Below the pieces are notes generated by a model. The model ran no database searches, had not been told where the DNA came from, and saw nothing but the letters and a program-made list of their open reading frames with translations. DNA of 43,119 bases from an uncultured Collinsella sp. Lineage in GTDB: Bacteria > Actinomycetota > Coriobacteriia > Coriobacteriales > Coriobacteriaceae. The position numbers and the translations under genes are program-made. Where the stretch lies: positions 1-43,119 of the forward strand of contig UQPY01000012.1 in NCBI GenBank assembly GCA_900542965.1, written 5' to 3'. Within the stretch, counting starts at the first letter, position 1, and each line of letters opens with the position of its first letter. Of the stretch, positions 7,889 through 15,915 are shown piece by piece.

Positions 7889-7909
7889 CAAACGTATATA
7901 CGCCGATGC

Positions 7910-8164
7910 TTAGTAGCCGACGATGCCCTGCGGGAAGAAGAACATGCACAGAACGACACACACGGCAAATACGACAGCCATGATGACGGTCAGGCGATCG
8001 AGGTTCTGCTCCATGACGCCCGTGGCAGAGCTGGAGTTATACAGCGAGCTAGCGATCATATCCGAAACGCCGGTGCCCTTACCGGAATGCATAAGGACAA
8101 GAATCGTCAACGCCACGGCAGAGACTGCCCAAACGACAAACAGAAGAATCTGAAACGGACCCAT
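7910..8164 (-). CDS. secG: Preprotein translocase subunit SecG
   Basis: 84-residue membrane protein of the Sec translocon, which assists SecYE/SecA in protein export. Two hydrophobic helices are visible: about residues 5-25 (ILLFVVWAVSAVALTILVLM) and about 58-80 (LTVIMAVVFAVCVVLCMFFF). Between them lies the typical glycine/serine-rich loop (HSGKGTGVSDMIASSLYNSS). The start has AAGGAG seven bases upstream. It lies downstream of the glycolytic operon but is separated by a strong terminator, so it is probably transcribed separately. Confidence 0.92.
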   Translation of the reverse strand: MGPFQILLFVVWAVSAVALTILVLMHSGKGTGVSDMIASSLYNSSSATGVMEQNLDRLTVIMAVVFAVCVVLCMFFFPQGIVGY

Positions 8165-8230
8165 AGATAAGCTCCTTAATAGAACAATTCAAACTCCAGT
8201 ACTGTACCACAACCCCCAGCACTCCCCCAC

Positions 8231-8261
8231 CTGCCATTTGGGGACGGGGTAGAAATGGCAG
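8231..8261. repeat. REP-like hairpin between gpmI and secG
   Basis: A 9-bp stem CTGCCATTT/AAATGGCAG encloses a G-rich loop (GGGGACGGGGTAG). It is separate from the gpmI terminator and has no T-run. The GGGGAC-containing loop recalls short repetitive extragenic palindromes, but only one copy is in the window. Confidence 0.4.
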
Positions 8262-8265
8262 AAAT

Positions 8266-8303
8266 ACCAAAAAGGGGGTTGTCCGGTTGTGGACAACCCC
8301 CTT
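8266..8303 (-). terminator. Terminator of the gap-pgk-tpiA-gpmI operon
   Basis: A perfect 13-bp stem (8272-8284 with 8291-8303, 6-base loop) is followed by a T-run on the minus strand, 25 bases beyond the gpmI stop. A strong intrinsic terminator. Confidence 0.92.
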
Positions 8304-8328
8304 ACTAGAAAACGGTATTTGTTTTCTA

Positions 8329-9882
8329 TTAGGCCTCGGTGGCGAGTACGCGACCCGTCATCTCGGCGGAAGGCTCAATGCCAGCCATGGTGAGCATGGT
8401 CGGAGCGATATCGGAAAGACGGCCGTCCTCAATACCGGTGAGCTGCGCCTTCTCATCAACGATGATGAACGGCACACGGTTGGTGGTGTGAGCCGTAAAC
8501 GGATGCTTGGAACCGTCGGAAGCAACGTCAAACATGTGATCGGCGTTGCCGTGATCGGCGGTAATCAGCGCAAAGCCGCCCTTAGCGAGAATCGCCGGGA
8601 CAACCTTGGACAGGGCATCGTCAACAGCCTCGACGGCCTTAACGGCAGCGTCGAAGACACCGGTGTGACCAACCATGTCGCAATTTGCGAAGTTCACGAT
8701 GTAGAAATCAGCGCGATCCTCGTTGATAGCGGCGACAAGCTTCTCGGTAACCTCGGGGGCGCTCATCTCGGGCTGCAGATCGTAGGTAGCGACCTTGGGG
8801 GAAGCGACGAGCACGCGCTCCTCGCCCTCCTTGGGCTCCTCGATGCCGCCGTTGAGGAAGAACGTCACGTGGGCGTACTTCTCGGTCTCGGCGGTGTGCA
8901 GCTGCTTCAGGCCATTGGCGGCGATAACGTCGGCCAGGACGTTCTCGGGGAACGTCTTGGGGAAGGCGACCTCGACGTCAAACGTCGGATCGTACTCGGT
9001 CATCGTCACAAAGTGCGAGAGCTTAATCTGCTCGCGCTCAAAGCCATCGAACTCCTTGTCCGTGAACACGCGGGTCATCTGACGAGCGCGGTCGGGACGG
9101 AAGTTGAAGAAGATGGCCGCGTCGCCCTCGTAGATACCCTCGTTGTGGGCCGCGAAAGGCTCGACGAACTCGTCGCCGCGCGGATCCTTCTCGTAGTAGG
9201 CCTTGATACCGGCAACGGGGTCGGTATCGGCATCGGACGCGTTGACCATGACGTCGTAGGCGCGCTGGATGCGCTCCCAACGGTTGTCGCGGTCCATGGC
9301 CCAATAGCGGCCCGAAACGGTGGCAACGCGAGCGTCGCAACCGGTCTCCTCGGAGATCTTAGCCAGGAAAGCGCAGAACTCGCTCATGTAGCCGGCACCG
9401 GACTGCGGGTCGACGTCGCGGCCATCCATGAAGGCGTGGACGCGAACGGTCTTGACGCCATGCTGGGCAGCCATCTTGACCAGAGCCTCGACGTGGTTCA
9501 TGTGAGAATGAACACCGCCAGGGCTCATAAGGCCCATGAGATGCAGGGTCTTGCCTTCGGCCTTGACGTCGTCCATAGCCTTGACGAAGACCTCGTTCTT
9601 GGCGATGGAGCCGTCCTTGATGGCGTTGTTGATGCGCGAAAGCTCCTGGAACACGATGCGGCCGGCACCGATGTTGAGGTGGCCTACCTCGGAGTTGCCC
9701 ATCTGACCGTCGGGAAGGCCCACGTCCTCGCCCGAAGCACCGAGCGTGGTGTGAGGATACTTCTCGTACAGGCTATCAAGGAAGGGCGTCTTGGCAGCGG
9801 CGACGGCGTTCTCGCCATCGGCCGGAGCAAGGCCGCAGCCATCCATGATGATCAGGAGTGCAGGAAGATGACGCTGTGCCAT
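8329..9882 (-). CDS. gpmI: 2,3-bisphosphoglycerate-independent phosphoglycerate mutase
   Basis: 517-residue cytosolic enzyme that interconverts 3- and 2-phosphoglycerate. The alkaline-phosphatase-fold metal site is visible as IMDGCG (Asp14) and ADHGNADHM near the C-terminus. The serine nucleophile is Ser64 in GNSEVGHLNIGAGR. Further family motifs are HAFMDGRDVDPQSG and FNFRPDRARQ. The length is typical. It is the last gene of the glycolytic operon, beginning five bases after the tpiA stop. Confidence 0.96.
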   Translation of the reverse strand: MAQRHLPALLIIMDGCGLAPADGENAVAAAKTPFLDSLYEKYPHTTLGASGEDVGLPDGQMGNSEVGHLNIGAGRIVFQELSRINNAIKDGSIAKNEVFVKAMDDVKAEGKTLHLMGLMSPGGVHSHMNHVEALVKMAAQHGVKTVRVHAFMDGRDVDPQSGAGYMSEFCAFLAKISEETGCDARVATVSGRYWAMDRDNRWERIQRAYDVMVNASDADTDPVAGIKAYYEKDPRGDEFVEPFAAHNEGIYEGDAAIFFNFRPDRARQMTRVFTDKEFDGFEREQIKLSHFVTMTEYDPTFDVEVAFPKTFPENVLADVIAANGLKQLHTAETEKYAHVTFFLNGGIEEPKEGEERVLVASPKVATYDLQPEMSAPEVTEKLVAAINEDRADFYIVNFANCDMVGHTGVFDAAVKAVEAVDDALSKVVPAILAKGGFALITADHGNADHMFDVASDGSKHPFTAHTTNRVPFIIVDEKAQLTGIEDGRLSDIAPTMLTMAGIEPSAEMTGRVLATEA

Positions 9883-9887
9883 ATGTC

Positions 9888-10655
9888 CTACTCGCCTGCC
9901 TTGACGACCATAGAGGCGAAGTCGGCAGCCTTGAGCGAAGCGCCGCCCACGAGGGCGCCGTCAACGTCAGGCTTGGCGACGAGCTCGGCGATGTTGCCGG
10001 GCTTGGCAGAGCCACCATAGAGAACGCGGATGCCGTTAGCGAGCTCCTCGCCAAACATCTCCTTGAGGGTCTCACGGATAGCGCCGCAGACCTCCTGGGC
10101 GTCCTCAGCGGTAGCGGTCTTGCCGGTGCCGATGGCCCAGATGGGCTCGTAGGCGACGACGACCTGCTTGGGGCAGGTGATCTCAAGACCGGCAAGGCCA
10201 GCCTTGACCTGGTTCACGACGTGCTCGACATAGGTGCCAGCCTCGCGGACCTCGAGGGACTCGCCGCAGCAGAAGACGGGAACAAGACCGGCGGCAACGA
10301 GGGCCTTGGCCTTCTTGTTCTGATCCTCGTCGGTCTCGTGGAAGTAGTCGCGACGCTCGGAGTGACCGATGATGCAGTAGGTGCAGCCAGCGGACTTGAG
10401 CATGTCGCAAGAGGACTCACCGGTGAAGGCACCCTTGGCCTCCCAGTACACGTTCTGTGCGCCGAGGGCGATGGGGGCAGCCTGAATGCGGTCATGAACC
10501 GTGGTGATGTCAATGGTCGGAGGGCAGACGAGCACCTCGACGCCAGCCGGAACCTCGGGCAGAGCCTGAGCCAGCTCGTCGGCGAGCTTGGCGGCCTCGG
10601 CGACGTCGTTGTTCATCTTCCAGTTACCAGCGATAAGAAGGGTGCGATTAGGCAT
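9888..10655 (-). CDS. tpiA: Triosephosphate isomerase
   Basis: 255-residue TIM-barrel enzyme interconverting dihydroxyacetone phosphate and glyceraldehyde-3-phosphate. Catalytic residues are all visible: Asn11 and Lys13 in AGNWKMN, His98 in IIGHSERR, and Glu170 in AYEPIWAIGTGK. The phosphate-gripping segment RVLYGGSAKP is near the C-terminus. I start at MPNRTLLIAG; the longer upstream reading would extend into pgk. The ATG overlaps the pgk stop by eight bases, and GGAGG lies in the pgk end, so translation is probably coupled. Confidence 0.96.
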   Translation of the reverse strand: MPNRTLLIAGNWKMNNDVAEAAKLADELAQALPEVPAGVEVLVCPPTIDITTVHDRIQAAPIALGAQNVYWEAKGAFTGESSCDMLKSAGCTYCIIGHSERRDYFHETDEDQNKKAKALVAAGLVPVFCCGESLEVREAGTYVEHVVNQVKAGLAGLEITCPKQVVVAYEPIWAIGTGKTATAEDAQEVCGAIRETLKEMFGEELANGIRVLYGGSAKPGNIAELVAKPDVDGALVGGASLKAADFASMVVKAGE

Positions 10656-11838
10656 CGAGAAGCGCCTCCACTCCGGGCAGGGCCTTACCCTCGACGAGCT
10701 CCATGGAAGCGCCACCACCGGTGGAGATCCAGCTCATCTTGTCGGCCAGGTTGAACTTGTTGACAGCCGCGACAGAGTCGCCACCGCCGATGATCGAGGT
10801 GCAGTCGGCCTCGGCGACGGCCTCGGCGATAGCCTGGGTGCCGTGAGCGAAGTTGTCGAACTCGAAGACACCCATGGGGCCGTTCCAGAACACGGTCTTG
10901 GCACCCTTGACGGCCTCGGCGTAAAGCTCCTCGGTCTTGGGGCCGATGTCCATGCCCTCACGATCGTCGGGGATAGCGTCGGAAGCGACAACCTCGGGGA
11001 CAGCGTCCTCGCCAAAGTGATCGGCAACGCGGTTGTCGATGGGGAGCAGGATCTTGACGCCCTTCTCCTCGGCCTTCTTGAGCATCTCGCCAGCGCGCTC
11101 GACCCAGTCCTCTTCCTTGAGGGACTGACCAACGGTCAGGCCCTGAGCCAGGAAGAAGGTGTAGGCCATGCCGCCACCGATGATCAGGGTATCAGCGGAG
11201 TCGATGAGATGATCGAGAACGCCGATCTTAGAGGAAACCTTGGAACCGCCGACGATAGCGACGAAGGGGCGCTCGGGCTCGGCGAAGATGCCGGTCAGCG
11301 TGTCGACCTCCTTCTCGAGCAGGAAGCCGGCGACGGCAGGCAGGTAAGCGGCGGGGCCCACGACGGAACCCTGGGCGCGGTGAGCGGTGCCGAAGGCATC
11401 GAGAACGAAGACGTCACCATAGGAAGCGAGCTTCTTGGCGATCTCGGGATCGTTCTTCTTCTCACGCTTGTCGAAACGGACGTTCTCGAGAACGAGGACC
11501 TTGCCCGGCTCGACGGCGGCAACAGCCTCAGCAGCCTTCTCGCCGTAGGTGTCGGCGACAAAGGCAACATCGAGACCAGAGAGCTCAGCGAGCTTCTTGG
11601 CGACAGGCTCAAGGGAGAGCTCAGGCTGGAAGCCGGTGCCCTCGGGACGGCCGAGGTGGCTCATGAGGATGACGCGAGCGTTGTGCTCAACGAGATAGTT
11701 GATGGTGGGCAGGGCAGCCTTGATACGGGTGGTGTCGCCAACGACGCCATCCTTGATAGGCACGTTAAAGTCAACGCGGACGAGAACGCGCTTGCCGTCG
11801 ACATCGATGTCGCGGACGGTCTTCTTGGTAAAGGCCAT
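10648..11838 (-). CDS. pgk: Phosphoglycerate kinase
   Basis: 396-residue cytosolic kinase that makes ATP from 1,3-bisphosphoglycerate. The N-terminal substrate-binding domain shows VLVRVDFNVP and LMSHLGRPEG; the nucleotide domain shows GGSKVSSKIGVLDHL, GGGMAYTFF, NGPMGVFEF and GGGDSVAAVNKF. I start at MAFTKKTV, preceded by an AAAGG site; a longer reading (MGGRHVRK) has no ribosome site. It lies in the glycolytic operon after gap, although a hairpin terminator separates the two, suggesting partial read-through or its own promoter. Confidence 0.96.
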   Translation of the reverse strand: MAFTKKTVRDIDVDGKRVLVRVDFNVPIKDGVVGDTTRIKAALPTINYLVEHNARVILMSHLGRPEGTGFQPELSLEPVAKKLAELSGLDVAFVADTYGEKAAEAVAAVEPGKVLVLENVRFDKREKKNDPEIAKKLASYGDVFVLDAFGTAHRAQGSVVGPAAYLPAVAGFLLEKEVDTLTGIFAEPERPFVAIVGGSKVSSKIGVLDHLIDSADTLIIGGGMAYTFFLAQGLTVGQSLKEEDWVERAGEMLKKAEEKGVKILLPIDNRVADHFGEDAVPEVVASDAIPDDREGMDIGPKTEELYAEAVKGAKTVFWNGPMGVFEFDNFAHGTQAIAEAVAEADCTSIIGGGDSVAAVNKFNLADKMSWISTGGGASMELVEGKALPGVEALLDA

Positions 11839-11893
11839 GTTTGCTTCTACCTTTCGTACGTGTCTGCCTCCCATTACGGCAGACGATTTCTTA

Positions 11894-11943
11894 TAAAAAG
11901 GGCGCGACCCTAGGGTGTAAGCCCTATAAGGCCGCGCCCTTCT
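11894..11943 (-). terminator. Terminator/attenuator between gap and pgk
   Basis: The outer stem AAGGGCGCG/CGCGCCCTT (11898-11906 with 11933-11941) contains an inner TAGGG/CCCTA hairpin, followed by several T residues on the minus strand. It lies 36 bp after the gap stop and 60 bp before pgk, so gap mRNA can be made in excess of the rest of the operon. Confidence 0.82.
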
Positions 11944-11978
11944 TTAGACGCTCAACGAGCTATTCGCTAAAAGCTAAA

Positions 11979-13004
11979 TTAAGCAACGAACTTCTCGAAG
12001 TACTTGATGGTGCGGACCATCTGAGAGGTGTAGGAGTTCTCGTTGTCGTACCAAGAGGTGACCTGAACAAGGGTCTGGCCGTTGCCGAGGTCAGAGCACA
12101 TGGTCTGAGTGGCGTCGAAGATGGAGCCGTGGGTCTCGCCGATGATGTCGGTGGAGACGATGTCGTCCTCGTTGTAACCGAAGGTCTCGGAGATGGTGGC
12201 AGCGTAGGCCTTCATAGCAGCGTTGACCTCGTCGACGGTGACCTTCTTGTCAACGACAGCGTAGAGGTTGGTGATGGAGCCGGTCGGCGTAGGGACGCGC
12301 TGGGCGGCACCGATGAGCTTACCGTTGAGCTCGGGGAGAACCAGGCCGATAGCCTTGGCAGCACCGGTGGTGTTGGGGACGATGTTGACGGCGCAGGCGC
12401 GGCTACGACGCTTGTTGCCCTTGCGCTGCGGGCCGTCGAGCGGCATCTGGTCGCCAGTCCAGGCGTGAATGGTGGTCATGATGCCGGACACGATGGGAGC
12501 GAAGTCGTTCAGACCCTTGGCCATCGGGGCGAGGCAGTTGGTGGTGCAGGAAGCAGCGGAGATGATGTTGTCCTCAGCGGTCAGCGTCTCGTGGTTGACG
12601 TTGTACACGATGGTGGGCAGATCGCTGCCAGCCGGAGCGGAGATGACGACCTTCTTGGCGCCAGCGTTGATGTGGGCCTGAGCCTTAGCCTTGCTGGTGT
12701 AGAAGCCGGTGCACTCGAGAACGACGTCGACGTCGAGGTCGCCCCAAGGCAGGTTGTTGGCGTCGGCCTCCTTGTAGATCTTGATCTCCTTGCCGTCAAC
12801 GGTGATGGAATCCTCGCCAGCAACGACCTCGTGATCGCGAGCGTAGTTGCCCTGCGTGGAGTCGTACTTCAGCAGGTAAGCGAGCATATCGGGAGAGGTG
12901 AGGTCGTTGATAGCGACGATCTCGGAGCCCTCATGACCGAACATCTGACGGAAGGCCAGACGACCGATGCGACCGAAGCCGTTAATAGCAACCTTTACTG
13001 CCAT
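11979..13004 (-). CDS. gap: Glyceraldehyde-3-phosphate dehydrogenase, type I
   Basis: 341-residue NAD-dependent dehydrogenase of glycolysis. The Rossmann motif NGFGRIGR is at residues 8-15 and the adenine-binding AINDL (Asp34) indicates NAD preference. The catalytic Cys153 lies in SAASCTTNCLAP, and the C-terminal WYDNENSYTSQMV is canonical. The segment GNKRRSRACAVNIVPNTTGAAKA carries a more basic and cysteine-containing version of the usual RAAAENI stretch. The start MAVKVAING is supported by GGAG eight bases upstream; the longer reading (MKFKSKK) includes the promoter region and is rejected. Confidence 0.96.
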   Translation of the reverse strand: MAVKVAINGFGRIGRLAFRQMFGHEGSEIVAINDLTSPDMLAYLLKYDSTQGNYARDHEVVAGEDSITVDGKEIKIYKEADANNLPWGDLDVDVVLECTGFYTSKAKAQAHINAGAKKVVISAPAGSDLPTIVYNVNHETLTAEDNIISAASCTTNCLAPMAKGLNDFAPIVSGIMTTIHAWTGDQMPLDGPQRKGNKRRSRACAVNIVPNTTGAAKAIGLVLPELNGKLIGAAQRVPTPTGSITNLYAVVDKKVTVDEVNAAMKAYAATISETFGYNEDDIVSTDIIGETHGSIFDATQTMCSDLGNGQTLVQVTSWYDNENSYTSQMVRTIKYFEKFVA

Positions 13005-13076
13005 TGTGTCTCCTTTCGTAAGGCCCCCGCAAGCTACAGCGCCTGCCGTTGAGGCCCACAAACTAACCACTCGCCT

Positions 13077-13106
13077 AATATACCTTTTTTTTGACTTGAA
13101 TTTCAC
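13077..13106 (-). promoter_or_regulatory. Candidate promoter of the gap operon
   Basis: On the minus strand GTGAAA (13101-13106) and TATATT (13077-13082) are 18 bp apart and would give a leader of about 65 bases before gap. An imperfect inverted repeat (ATTTCGAG...CTCGTGAAAT, 13101-13122) overlaps the -35 and could be an operator. Matches are modest. Confidence 0.4.
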
Positions 13107-13197
13107 GAGAATGCTCGAAATTGAAAATCAAATTTGCGTTAAAACGCTTTAAAGAATAAAATAGCAGCTAAATCCGTATATAAGTCGATACTTTAAC

Positions 13198-14127
13198 CTA
13201 CCTGTTTGCTTCAATGAGCTTTTCAAGCCGTAAAACACGATGGTAGAGGGCAGACTTCGACAAGGGAGGGTCAGCCATCTCCCCTAAATCACGCAGCGAA
13301 AGATCGGGATAGCGCTCGCGCAGGTCGCAAAAGACCGCCAAGGCATCCGGAAGCGTGTCGCGCAAACCCCGCTGTTCGAGCTCATCGATCAACGCAAGCT
13401 GATGCTGGGCGGCACCCGCACTTCTGGTCTGGTTGGCGAGCTCGGCGTTCACGCGACGGTTTACGTCGTTCTTAACCAATTTGACCGCGCGCGCTTCCTC
13501 GATCTCGGCAACGCTGCGCTTGGCGCCGATCAGCTTTAGGAGCTGCTCGATCTCCTCGGCGCTCTTTATGTAGACAGCATAGGATCCACGCCGTGCGTTG
13601 ACGCGCGCATGGACCCCAATCTGTTCCAGCAGATCGCAAAGCCCCTTGGCATACTGCTCGCCCTGTACCGCGATCTCCAAGTGAAAGTCGCCACGAGGGT
13701 CAGCCACAAATCCGCCGGCAATGAGCGCACCGCGGATGTAGGCGAGCCTGCAGCAGGGACGGGCGACGATATGCCGGGGAACGCCGGCGACCAGCCCTCC
13801 CCTACGGTCAAGAATGCCCAGCAGCACGAGAGCCTTGTCCAGGTCGGGCTGATCGGGCAAGGTGATGAGATAGTTGCGGACCTTATGCAGGACCGATTTT
13901 CGAACGGTGAACTCCGTCTTGAGCTTAAGGATACGATGCGTCAGCGTGATCATCGTGCGCGCGACGGCGCCCGTCTCGGTCGCAACCGTCAAACGATACC
14001 GCCCGGAGCCGGCCAGCGAAAGTGTGCCGCTCACGCGCGTCAGGGCGGCAAGCGTCGACAGGTCGCAATATTCACATTCGGGTTCGCAGCGCGCGAGCTC
14101 GTCGCGCACCTCGGCGGTAAACGACAT
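13198..14127 (-). CDS. whiA: DNA-binding protein WhiA
   Basis: 309-residue regulator found in most Gram-positive bacteria. In Streptomyces it acts with WhiB in sporulation septation; elsewhere it affects cell division and nucleoid behaviour. The N-terminal half is the degenerate LAGLIDADG-like domain (CCRLAYIRGALIAGGFVADPRGDFHLEI). The C-terminal HTH region shows NVxR-type RRVNAELANQTRSAGAAQHQLALI and LRDLGEMADPPLSKSALYHRV. It starts at MSFTAEVRDELA, the usual family start, six bases after the rapZ stop, so the two are co-transcribed. It sits directly upstream of gap. Confidence 0.95.
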   Translation of the reverse strand: MSFTAEVRDELARCEPECEYCDLSTLAALTRVSGTLSLAGSGRYRLTVATETGAVARTMITLTHRILKLKTEFTVRKSVLHKVRNYLITLPDQPDLDKALVLLGILDRRGGLVAGVPRHIVARPCCRLAYIRGALIAGGFVADPRGDFHLEIAVQGEQYAKGLCDLLEQIGVHARVNARRGSYAVYIKSAEEIEQLLKLIGAKRSVAEIEEARAVKLVKNDVNRRVNAELANQTRSAGAAQHQLALIDELEQRGLRDTLPDALAVFCDLRERYPDLSLRDLGEMADPPLSKSALYHRVLRLEKLIEANR

Positions 14128-14133
14128 GCAGGC

Positions 14134-15054
14134 CTATGCTTTCGTGTTGGCGCGCGACAGGTCGCGATGGGAAATGCTCACGTGATACTGGGCGCCTTCC
14201 AAATAGCGAGCCGTGGCCTCGGCGATAGCAACGCTGCGGTGCTGGCCGCCCGTGCACCCGATGGCGATGGAAAGCTGCGGCTTGCCCTCCGCGATATAGC
14301 CGGGCATGACCGTATCGAGCAGCTGCGTCCAGGCCTTCCAGAACTCCTGGGTCTTGGGATGGTCCAAGACGAAGTCGGAGACCTTCTTATCGAGACCGGT
14401 CATGGTGCGCATCTCGGGATCGTAGAACGGATTGGGCAGGAAGCGAACGTCGATCATAATGTCCGCTTCGACGGGCATGCCATGCTTAAAGCCAAACGAG
14501 AACACATGAACGTCCATGAGCTGTTGGTCGGAAAGCTCGGAAAAAGCCATGCGCAGCTTATTGCGAAGCGCAGAGGTGCGCAGGCGGCTCGTGTCGATAA
14601 TCATATCGGCTCGGTCACGCACGCCCTGCAGCTGCAGGCGCTCACGCTGAATCGCGTCGGCCGTGGTCTCCCCCGGCTTGGCGATGGGATGACGGCGACG
14701 GTTTTCGCTGTAGCGACGGATCAGCACCTCGTCAGAGGCCTCGAGAAACACGATGTCACAGCTCATCTCGCGCTCCTCGAGCGCGGCAACGGCATCGAGC
14801 AGTTCATCGAACAAGCCCTGGCTGCGCAGGTCGCAGGTGACGGCGAGATGCCTGCCCACGCCCGTATTGATGCCGACGAGTTCTGCAAGCTGGGCGATAA
14901 GACGCGGAGGCAAGTTGTCGATGCAAAAGTAGCCCATGTCCTCGAACACATGCATGGCCTGCGTACGGCCCGAACCGGACATTCCGGTGATGATGACGAT
15001 ATCGGGGATTCGCTCCGAGCGCTCCGCCGCATCCATGGCATCTCCCTTTTGCAT
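14134..15054 (-). CDS. rapZ: RapZ/YvcJ family nucleotide-binding protein
   Basis: 306-residue P-loop protein. In E. coli RapZ is an RNA-binding adaptor for small RNAs that senses GlcN6P; in Gram-positives (YvcJ) it binds nucleotides and affects competence. The P-loop is GMSGSGRT (about 24-31), with arginine where the classical lysine stands, a variant I recall from other actinobacterial members. The family signature FCIDNLPPRL follows; the C-terminal half shows HVFSFGFKHGMPVEADIMIDVRFLPNPF and AIGCTGGQHRSVAIAE. I start at MQKGDAMDAAE because AGGAGG lies six bases upstream; MDAAERSER is an alternative. Confidence 0.94.
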   Translation of the reverse strand: MQKGDAMDAAERSERIPDIVIITGMSGSGRTQAMHVFEDMGYFCIDNLPPRLIAQLAELVGINTGVGRHLAVTCDLRSQGLFDELLDAVAALEEREMSCDIVFLEASDEVLIRRYSENRRRHPIAKPGETTADAIQRERLQLQGVRDRADMIIDTSRLRTSALRNKLRMAFSELSDQQLMDVHVFSFGFKHGMPVEADIMIDVRFLPNPFYDPEMRTMTGLDKKVSDFVLDHPKTQEFWKAWTQLLDTVMPGYIAEGKPQLSIAIGCTGGQHRSVAIAEATARYLEGAQYHVSISHRDLSRANTKA

Positions 15055-15065
15055 GTGCTGCCTCC

Positions 15066-15104
15066 TAAAAACAAGCGCGGGACCCAGCAACCCGGATCCC
15101 GCGC
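15066..15104 (-). terminator. Terminator between nanE and rapZ
   Basis: Stem GCGCGGGA/TCCCGCGC (15075-15082 with 15097-15104) followed by TTGTTTTT on the minus strand. It ends the nanE transcript immediately before the rapZ ribosome site, so rapZ needs read-through or its own promoter. Confidence 0.8.
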
Positions 15105-15155
15105 GGTCAATTGCCTTAATTGAGTATACCGCCCTGAGCGGATACGAGGTCCGTC

Positions 15156-15842
15156 TTACGCCTCAAGCGCAGCTTTGAACCAACTCGTAATACTCGTGGG
15201 GTGCGTAATGGCGGTGCCCACGACAACTGCCCAGGCACCCGCGTCGATTGCGGCGCGAGCCTCCTCGGGCGTGTGCACGCGGCCCTCGCAGATGATGGGA
15301 AGACCCGGGAACTCCTCGGTCGCCTGACGCAGGAGAGGAAGATCGGGGCCGTCGGCCATGGTGCAGTCGATGGCGGCAACACCGTGAGAAAGCGTGGTGG
15401 ATACCAAGTCAAAGCCCATGTCGACCGCACGGCGAATATCTTCGATGGTGGCGCAGTCAGCCATCAGGAGCACGCCTTCTTCGTGCAGCGGACGGAAGGT
15501 GTCCTCGACGGTCTTGCCATCCGGGCGCGGACGATCAGTGGCGTCGATTGCCACGATGTCGGCACCGGCGGCAACGCAAGCGCGAGCGTGACGCAGCGTC
15601 GGCGTGATATAGACGCCCTCGTGCCCATCCTTCCACAGGCCGATGACGGGGACCTCGCAGCGGCCCTTAATGGCGGCGATGTCGGCAAGTCCCTGGCAGC
15701 GAATAGCGGCAGCGCCGCCCAGCTCACAGGCGCGAGACATCTGAGCCATGGTCTCGGGCGTACGGAGCGGCTCGCCCATATAGGCCTGAACGCTCACGAC
15801 GAGCTTGCCCTTCAGGGATTGAATCAAAGGATCAACGGCCAT
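15156..15842 (-). CDS. nanE: N-acetylmannosamine-6-phosphate 2-epimerase
   Basis: 228-residue TIM-barrel enzyme converting ManNAc-6-P to GlcNAc-6-P, the third cytosolic step of sialic-acid breakdown. Family motifs are KGKLVVSVQA at the N-terminus, PVIGLWKDGHEGVYITPT (with the proposed catalytic Lys71), DATDRPRP, ADCATIEDIRRAVDMGFDLVSTT (spread over residues 129-150) and IICEGRVHTPEEA (Glu186). I start at ATG (MAVDPL); an in-frame TTG two codons upstream lies better placed behind AAAGG and may be used instead. It follows the ROK kinase gene across a terminator. Confidence 0.93.
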   Translation of the reverse strand: MAVDPLIQSLKGKLVVSVQAYMGEPLRTPETMAQMSRACELGGAAAIRCQGLADIAAIKGRCEVPVIGLWKDGHEGVYITPTLRHARACVAAGADIVAIDATDRPRPDGKTVEDTFRPLHEEGVLLMADCATIEDIRRAVDMGFDLVSTTLSHGVAAIDCTMADGPDLPLLRQATEEFPGLPIICEGRVHTPEEARAAIDAGAWAVVVGTAITHPTSITSWFKAALEA

Positions 15843-15860
15843 GTTCAACTCAACCTTTCT

Positions 15861-15896
15861 AAAAACGGCCTCCTGAGGCAGTACACCTCAGAAGGC
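15861..15896 (-). terminator. Terminator between nanK and nanE
   Basis: An 11-bp stem (15868-15878 with 15886-15896, one G-U pair, 7-base loop) is followed by GTTTTTAG on the minus strand, 20 bases after the kinase stop and just before nanE's ribosome site. It would reduce but perhaps not abolish read-through. Confidence 0.82.
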
Positions 15897-15915
15897 TCAC
15901 TTGGTAGATTTCAAA

